Assembly: GCF_001650915.1 (NCBI RefSeq)
Contig: NZ_LXYO01000034.1
Span: 124,001-188,000 of the forward strand
DNA length: 64,000 nucleotides
Origin: Marinobacter sp. EhC06
Lineage (GTDB): Bacteria > Pseudomonadota > Gammaproteobacteria > Pseudomonadales > Oleiphilaceae
Direction: 5' to 3'
Position numbers and translations under genes: made by a program. The notes under the pieces are model-generated. The model did not search any database, had not been told where the DNA came from, and saw nothing but the letters and a program-made list of their open reading frames with translations. Within the stretch, counting starts at the first letter, position 1, and every line of letters begins with the position of its first letter. Shown piece by piece: positions 60,089-64,000 of this stretch.

Positions 60089-61426
60089 TCAGGTGTAGCG
60101 TTTGCGGGGGCTTTCAGCGTTGCGGGAATCCAGACGCTGGCGCTTTTCCGCCAGTTTGATTTCAAGCCCGCGGTTTACCGGCTCATAATACCGGCGCTGA
60201 TGAATGGCCTCGGGCAGGTAGGACTCCCCGGCGGCGAAGGCTTCGGGTTCATCATGAGCGTACCGATAAGTATCCCCATGGCCCATACTTTTCATCAGCT
60301 TGGTGGGTGCATTACGCAGGTGTACCGGCACTTCATAGTCCGGGTCCTGGCGGATGTCGGCCATACACCGATTGAAGGCGTTATAAACAGCGTTGCTCTT
60401 GGGCGCCAGGGCCAGGTAGGTCACCGCCTGGGCCAGCGCCAGCTCGCCTTCTGGAGACCCCAGGCGTTCCTGAGCGTCCCAGGCTTCCATGCTTAGCTGC
60501 AGGGCCCGGGGATCGGCATTACCGATGTCCTCACTGGCGATCCGCACCAGACGGCGGGCAACGTAGAGCGGATCACAGCCGCCATCGAGCATTCGGCACA
60601 ACCAATACAGCGAACCGTCCGGATCTGAACCACGAACGGATTTGTGCAGGGCCGATATCTGGTCGTAAAACACATCACCGCCCTTGTCGAAGCGGCGCAG
60701 ACTGGTCTGCATGACCTGTTCAAGCTGATCGGCCGCGACACGGTCCACTCCGGATTCATCCGGCTCCGCAAGATCGGCCGCCACTTCCAGAATGTTCAGC
60801 GCACGGCGAGCATCACCACCAGACGCAGAGGCCATCAGGGTCAACACGTCGTCATCAACCCGCAGGCGCCCACCAAAGCCCTCGTCAGCTGTCAGCGCAC
60901 GGCGTAACAGCTGGAGAATGTCCTCTTCCTCGAGGTTCTTGAGCACGTAGACCCGGGTCCGGGACAGCAAGGCGCTGTTCAGCTCAAAAGAAGGATTCTC
61001 GGTGGTAGCACCAAAAAAGATGAAGGTACCGTCCTCAATATGCGGGAGAAACGCGTCCTGCTGACTTTTGTTGAAGCGGTGCACTTCATCCACGAACAGC
61101 AGTGTATCCCGGCCATGAGACTGCTTGCGATTGCGGGCCCGCTCCACAACGGCCCGGATTTCTTTCACACCGCTCAACACCGCAGAAACCGTCTCAAAGC
61201 TCAGGTCGCTGACGTTCGCCAGAAGTTGGGCAAAGGTGGTTTTACCTACTCCGGGAGGCCCCCAGAGAATCATGGAGTGAAGCTGACCCTGCTCAACCGC
61301 TCGTCGCAGCGGTTTGCCGGGCCCAACCAGATGGGCCTGGCCGACATAATCATCCAGGGTTGCGGGCCGCATTCTGGCGGCCAAGGGGCGGAAACCCGAG
61401 GATTCCGCGAACAGGCTGTCCTGCAT
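60089..61426 (-). CDS. rarA: Replication-associated recombination protein A (MgsA/WRNIP1 AAA+ ATPase)
   Basis: RarA acts at stalled replication forks and forms a tetramer. The 445-residue AAA+ protein has [18 protein letters not shown], Walker [17 protein letters not shown] (near residue 56), Walker [21 protein letters not shown], sensor 1 [20 protein letters not shown], and the C-terminal RarA tetramerisation region ([22 protein letters not shown]). It overlaps the lolA stop by one base and is 87 bases from serS. Confidence 0.95.
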   Translation of the reverse strand: MQDSLFAESSGFRPLAARMRPATLDDYVGQAHLVGPGKPLRRAVEQGQLHSMILWGPPGVGKTTFAQLLANVSDLSFETVSAVLSGVKEIRAVVERARNRKQSHGRDTLLFVDEVHRFNKSQQDAFLPHIEDGTFIFFGATTENPSFELNSALLSRTRVYVLKNLEEEDILQLLRRALTADEGFGGRLRVDDDVLTLMASASGGDARRALNILEVAADLAEPDESGVDRVAADQLEQVMQTSLRRFDKGGDVFYDQISALHKSVRGSDPDGSLYWLCRMLDGGCDPLYVARRLVRIASEDIGNADPRALQLSMEAWDAQERLGSPEGELALAQAVTYLALAPKSNAVYNAFNRCMADIRQDPDYEVPVHLRNAPTKLMKSMGHGDTYRYAHDEPEAFAAGESYLPEAIHQRRYYEPVNRGLEIKLAEKRQRLDSRNAESPRKRYT

Positions 61427-62073
61427 CAGGCCCCGTCCCGGATAATATCCACACCCTCCGGGTAGTCGAGGGTAAACGCGCCGGCTTCAACCGGCTCGTT
61501 GAGCCTAATACGGTCAAAGCTCAGCACACTCAGCTGGGCCAGGGAGTCCTGCATGCGCATCTCCTGAAGCTCACCCTTGAAAAAGGTCAGTCTCAGGGAC
61601 GTGAACAGGGAATCCGGGCTCCGTGGCTCCAGTATGAATTCACGGGTGTTGTCACCAATCTGGCGACCGGACACCTCGTAGGTTTCCTCCAGATTATCCA
61701 CCTCACCACTGAGCAGGAGAGCCGGGGTGGATTGCACCCGGTCATCGAGATTGTGAATAGTGACCTGCTCCAGATCCGGGTCGTAGACTTCCACCGTCTC
61801 TCCGTCACTCACAATAAACTGCGAAAGGGGCGCGCTGGTTTCCCAGTAAAACAATCCCGGGCGCTTGGCTTTTAGCGAACCACGGGTTTCCTGAACCTTG
61901 TTGCCATTTTCGTTGACAACGATCTGGATGAAATCCGCCTGGTACGATTCGTAGCCCTTTAGCAACGAGGCCAACTCGTTCGCGTTATCGCTGCCCTCGC
62001 TCGCACTCACAGAGCCGGCAATAAGCACCGCCATGATCAGGGTGGCCAGGCATTTCATAAAAGATTGTCCCAT
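61426..62073 (-). CDS. lolA: Outer-membrane lipoprotein carrier protein LolA
   Basis: LolA carries lipoproteins across the periplasm from LolCDE to LolB. The 215-residue protein has a signal peptide ([20 protein letters not shown], cleaved near residue 25) and a concave beta-sheet fold pattern: [43 protein letters not shown] 62073 has AGGAG upstream; a second ATG five codons in is possible. It lies between ftsK and rarA, a conserved order. Confidence 0.93.
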   Translation of the reverse strand: MGQSFMKCLATLIMAVLIAGSVSASEGSDNANELASLLKGYESYQADFIQIVVNENGNKVQETRGSLKAKRPGLFYWETSAPLSQFIVSDGETVEVYDPDLEQVTIHNLDDRVQSTPALLLSGEVDNLEETYEVSGRQIGDNTREFILEPRSPDSLFTSLRLTFFKGELQEMRMQDSLAQLSVLSFDRIRLNEPVEAGAFTLDYPEGVDIIRDGA

Positions 62074-62085
62074 TGCTTGTTACTC

Positions 62086-64000
62086 CTAATCTCTGGGTGG
62101 CGGCGGAGCCAGAACTTCACGGGCCCCGTTATGGCCTGCGGCGCTTACCACGCCGGATGCTTCCATGGCATCAACCAGGTTTGCCGCCCGGTTGTACCCG
62201 ATCTTGAATTTTCGCTGCACCGAGGAAATCGAAACTCGGCGCCCTTCAGTGACGAACGCGACTGCCTCGTCGTAGAGCGCATCGCCTTCGCTGTCTCCAC
62301 CGCCTTCTGAAAGGTTGGGTACCCCGGGCAGGCTCTCGCCTTCAGCGCCGTTGAGGACATCGTCCACATAGACGGGCTCGCCACGGGCTTTCCAGGCACT
62401 GACCACGCGGTGAACCTCATCGTCATCCACAAAAGCTCCATGCACCCGAACGGGCAGGCCCGACCCGGGTGGCAGGTAGAGCATGTCACCGTGCCCCAGA
62501 AGCTGCTCGGCACCGCCCTGATCCAGTACCGTGCGCGAATCGATCTTGGACGATACCTGGAACGACATTCGGGTAGGAATGTTGGCCTTGATCAGACCCG
62601 TTATCACATCTACAGAGGGCCGCTGCGTGGCAAGGATCAGGTGAATACCGGCCGCACGCGCCTTCTGGGCAATCCGGGCAATCAGTTCCTCAACTTTCTT
62701 GCCGACAATCATCATCATGTCGGCGAATTCGTCGATCACCACCACGATGAATGGCAGGGTGTCGAGTTCCGGCCGTTCCTGCTCGTCGTTGGCCAGATAC
62801 TCGTCCGGCTTCCAGAACGGATCCAGGAGCGGTTCACCAGCGGCCACCGCATCTTTGATCTTGCGGTTGTAGCCCGCCAGGTTACGGACCCCGAGGCTGG
62901 CCATCAGCTTGTACCGGCGCTCCATTTCAGCCACACACCAGCGCAATGCATTGGCAGCCTCTTTCATATCCGTGACCACCGGCGCCAGCAGGTGGGGAAT
63001 GCCATCGTAGATGCTCAGTTCGAGCATCTTCGGGTCCACCATGATGAAGCGGACCTCTTCCGGGCCTGCCTTCAGCAGCATACTCAGGAGCATGGCATTG
63101 ACGCCGACGGATTTACCGGAACCGGTGGTGCCCGCTACCAGCAGGTGTGGCATCTTGGAGAGATTGGCAACCATCGGGTTGCCGCCAATGTCGTTACCCA
63201 ATGCAAGGGTCAGTGGTGAACTGGATTCCTGGAACACCCGCGCGCCAAGCACTTCGCTGAGCCGGACCATTTCCCGTTCTTCGTTGGGAATTTCGATACC
63301 GACCACGGACTTGCCGGGAATTACCTCGACCACCCGAACGCTCAGTACCGCCAGAGACCGGGCCAGGTCCTTGGCCAGATTGGAAATCTTGCTGACCTTC
63401 ACGCCTGGGGCCGGTTTGATCTCGAACCGGGTAATGACAGGGCCGGGATTGACCTCGACAACTTCAACAGATACCCCGAAATCACCAAGCTTTTCCTCAA
63501 GCAACCGGGACATATGTTCGAGGGACTCTTCCGAGTAGCCTCTTTCCTTATGCTCCTCGGGCGGATCCAGCAGGGAAATTGGCGGAATCGGGCTTTCAAT
63601 ATCTTCCAGCAACGAAGGCTGCTTGCTGCCCTTGTCTTTTGACTGGGAAGGTTGTTCATCTTTCTTGAAGGGCGAAATCTTCAGCGACCGGCCGGCCGGC
63701 TGGGAAGCTGGCTCAGCCTTGGCGGGCTTCCCGTTTGCAGCGGGCACCTCATCACGAGAGCTGAAACTTTCGAGCCTCGCCGGTTCCGGGTCGACCTCGG
63801 CAGAGAAACCATCCAGTGCAGGCTCTTTTCGACCGGCTTCCGGCTTTGGAGCAGCCTTCGGGGCTTTCGGCTTCTTCGGTCCGAAACCTCGAATCCGCTG
63901 CCACCAGCGCGGTTTGTCGGAATCCGCTTTCTTCCGTGAGTTGTCCACAGCAGGCACACGGTCCTTGACCACCGGTGGCTCAGCTTTGGGCTCTGGTTTC
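62086..64000 (-). CDS. ftsK: DNA translocase FtsK, C-terminal part (5' end outside window)
   Basis: FtsK is the division-septum DNA pump that resolves chromosome dimers. The visible part includes a Pro/Lys-rich linker (about the first 140 residues), the alpha domain, the RecA-like motor with Walker [15 protein letters not shown] and Walker [15 protein letters not shown], and the C-terminal gamma winged helix ([36 protein letters not shown]), which reads KOPS sites. The frame stays open to the right edge, so the N-terminal membrane domain lies beyond it. lolA follows 12 bases downstream. Confidence 0.96.
   Translation of the reverse strand, partial: KPEPKAEPPVVKDRVPAVDNSRKKADSDKPRWWQRIRGFGPKKPKAPKAAPKPEAGRKEPALDGFSAEVDPEPARLESFSSRDEVPAANGKPAKAEPASQPAGRSLKISPFKKDEQPSQSKDKGSKQPSLLEDIESPIPPISLLDPPEEHKERGYSEESLEHMSRLLEEKLGDFGVSVEVVEVNPGPVITRFEIKPAPGVKVSKISNLAKDLARSLAVLSVRVVEVIPGKSVVGIEIPNEEREMVRLSEVLGARVFQESSSPLTLALGNDIGGNPMVANLSKMPHLLVAGTTGSGKSVGVNAMLLSMLLKAGPEEVRFIMVDPKMLELSIYDGIPHLLAPVVTDMKEAANALRWCVAEMERRYKLMASLGVRNLAGYNRKIKDAVAAGEPLLDPFWKPDEYLANDEQERPELDTLPFIVVVIDEFADMMMIVGKKVEELIARIAQKARAAGIHLILATQRPSVDVITGLIKANIPTRMSFQVSSKIDSRTVLDQGGAEQLLGHGDMLYLPPGSGLPVRVHGAFVDDDEVHRVVSAWKARGEPVYVDDVLNGAEGESLPGVPNLSEGGGDSEGDALYDEAVAFVTEGRRVSISSVQRKFKIGYNRAANLVDAMEASGVVSAAGHNGAREVLAPPPPRD

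Overview
This window looks like chromosomal DNA of a marine gammaproteobacterium of the Marinobacter type. I infer this from protein character and from gene order that matches Pseudomonas and its relatives: fimL / dnaQ / rnhA / methyltransferase / gloB / mltD / yejABEF / fabI, and cobA / serS / rarA / lolA / ftsK. I ran no database search. Coding density is high, and I see no rRNA, CRISPR array, insertion-sequence transposase or prophage. The one RNA gene I can call is a tRNA-Ser(UGA).

Layout. 1-1.6 kb: a gene tail, a small membrane protein and rlmA. 1.7-5.5 kb: the electron-transfer flavoprotein module, with etfBA divergent from etfD and a perfect 20-bp palindrome between them. 5.5-11 kb (minus strand): an FKBP isomerase, then DUF1285, a radical SAM enzyme, sixA, gpsA, and an STAS / response-regulator-PP2C pair. 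11-13.7 kb: an HD hydrolase and an FAD oxidoreductase, convergent. 13.8-20.7 kb: eight tightly packed genes (acyl desaturase, SnoaL/NTF2-like, SDR, FAD oxidoreductase, DUF1365, CFA-synthase-like methyltransferase, DUF2878, secreted protein). These look like a membrane-lipid modification pathway and are the best candidate here for an under-described system. 20.7-25.8 kb: xthA, a TetR regulator, a phasin, a two-part YeeE/YedE sulfur transporter with a DUF442-type enzyme, and hemH. 25.9-31 kb: tRNA-Ser, a Bax-inhibitor-1 protein, tusDCBE, DUF445 and nfuA. 31-37.5 kb: metH, DUF2970, a 34-residue membrane protein, cysI and DUF934. 37.5-37.8 kb: a 193-bp element with 27-bp terminal inverted repeats, next to a REP-like palindrome. 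37.8-45.1 kb: acuI-like, sohB, SCP2, a membrane protein, fimL, dnaQ, rnhA and a methyltransferase. 45.2-54.3 kb: gloB, mltD, yejABEF, fabI. 54.3-64 kb: PilZ, DUF1631, a DAHP synthase, cobA, serS, rarA, lolA and the 3' part of ftsK.

How the parts fit together. Sulfur metabolism recurs: cysI-DUF934 reduces sulfite, cobA supplies the siroheme precursor, metH makes methionine, tusDCBE passes sulfur to tRNA, and the YeeE pair imports or handles reduced sulfur. Lipid metabolism is the second theme: ETF and ETF-QO for beta-oxidation electrons, fabI, gpsA, the phasin, SCP2 and the desaturase/CFA-like operon. This would suit a hydrocarbon- or lipid-using marine bacterium.
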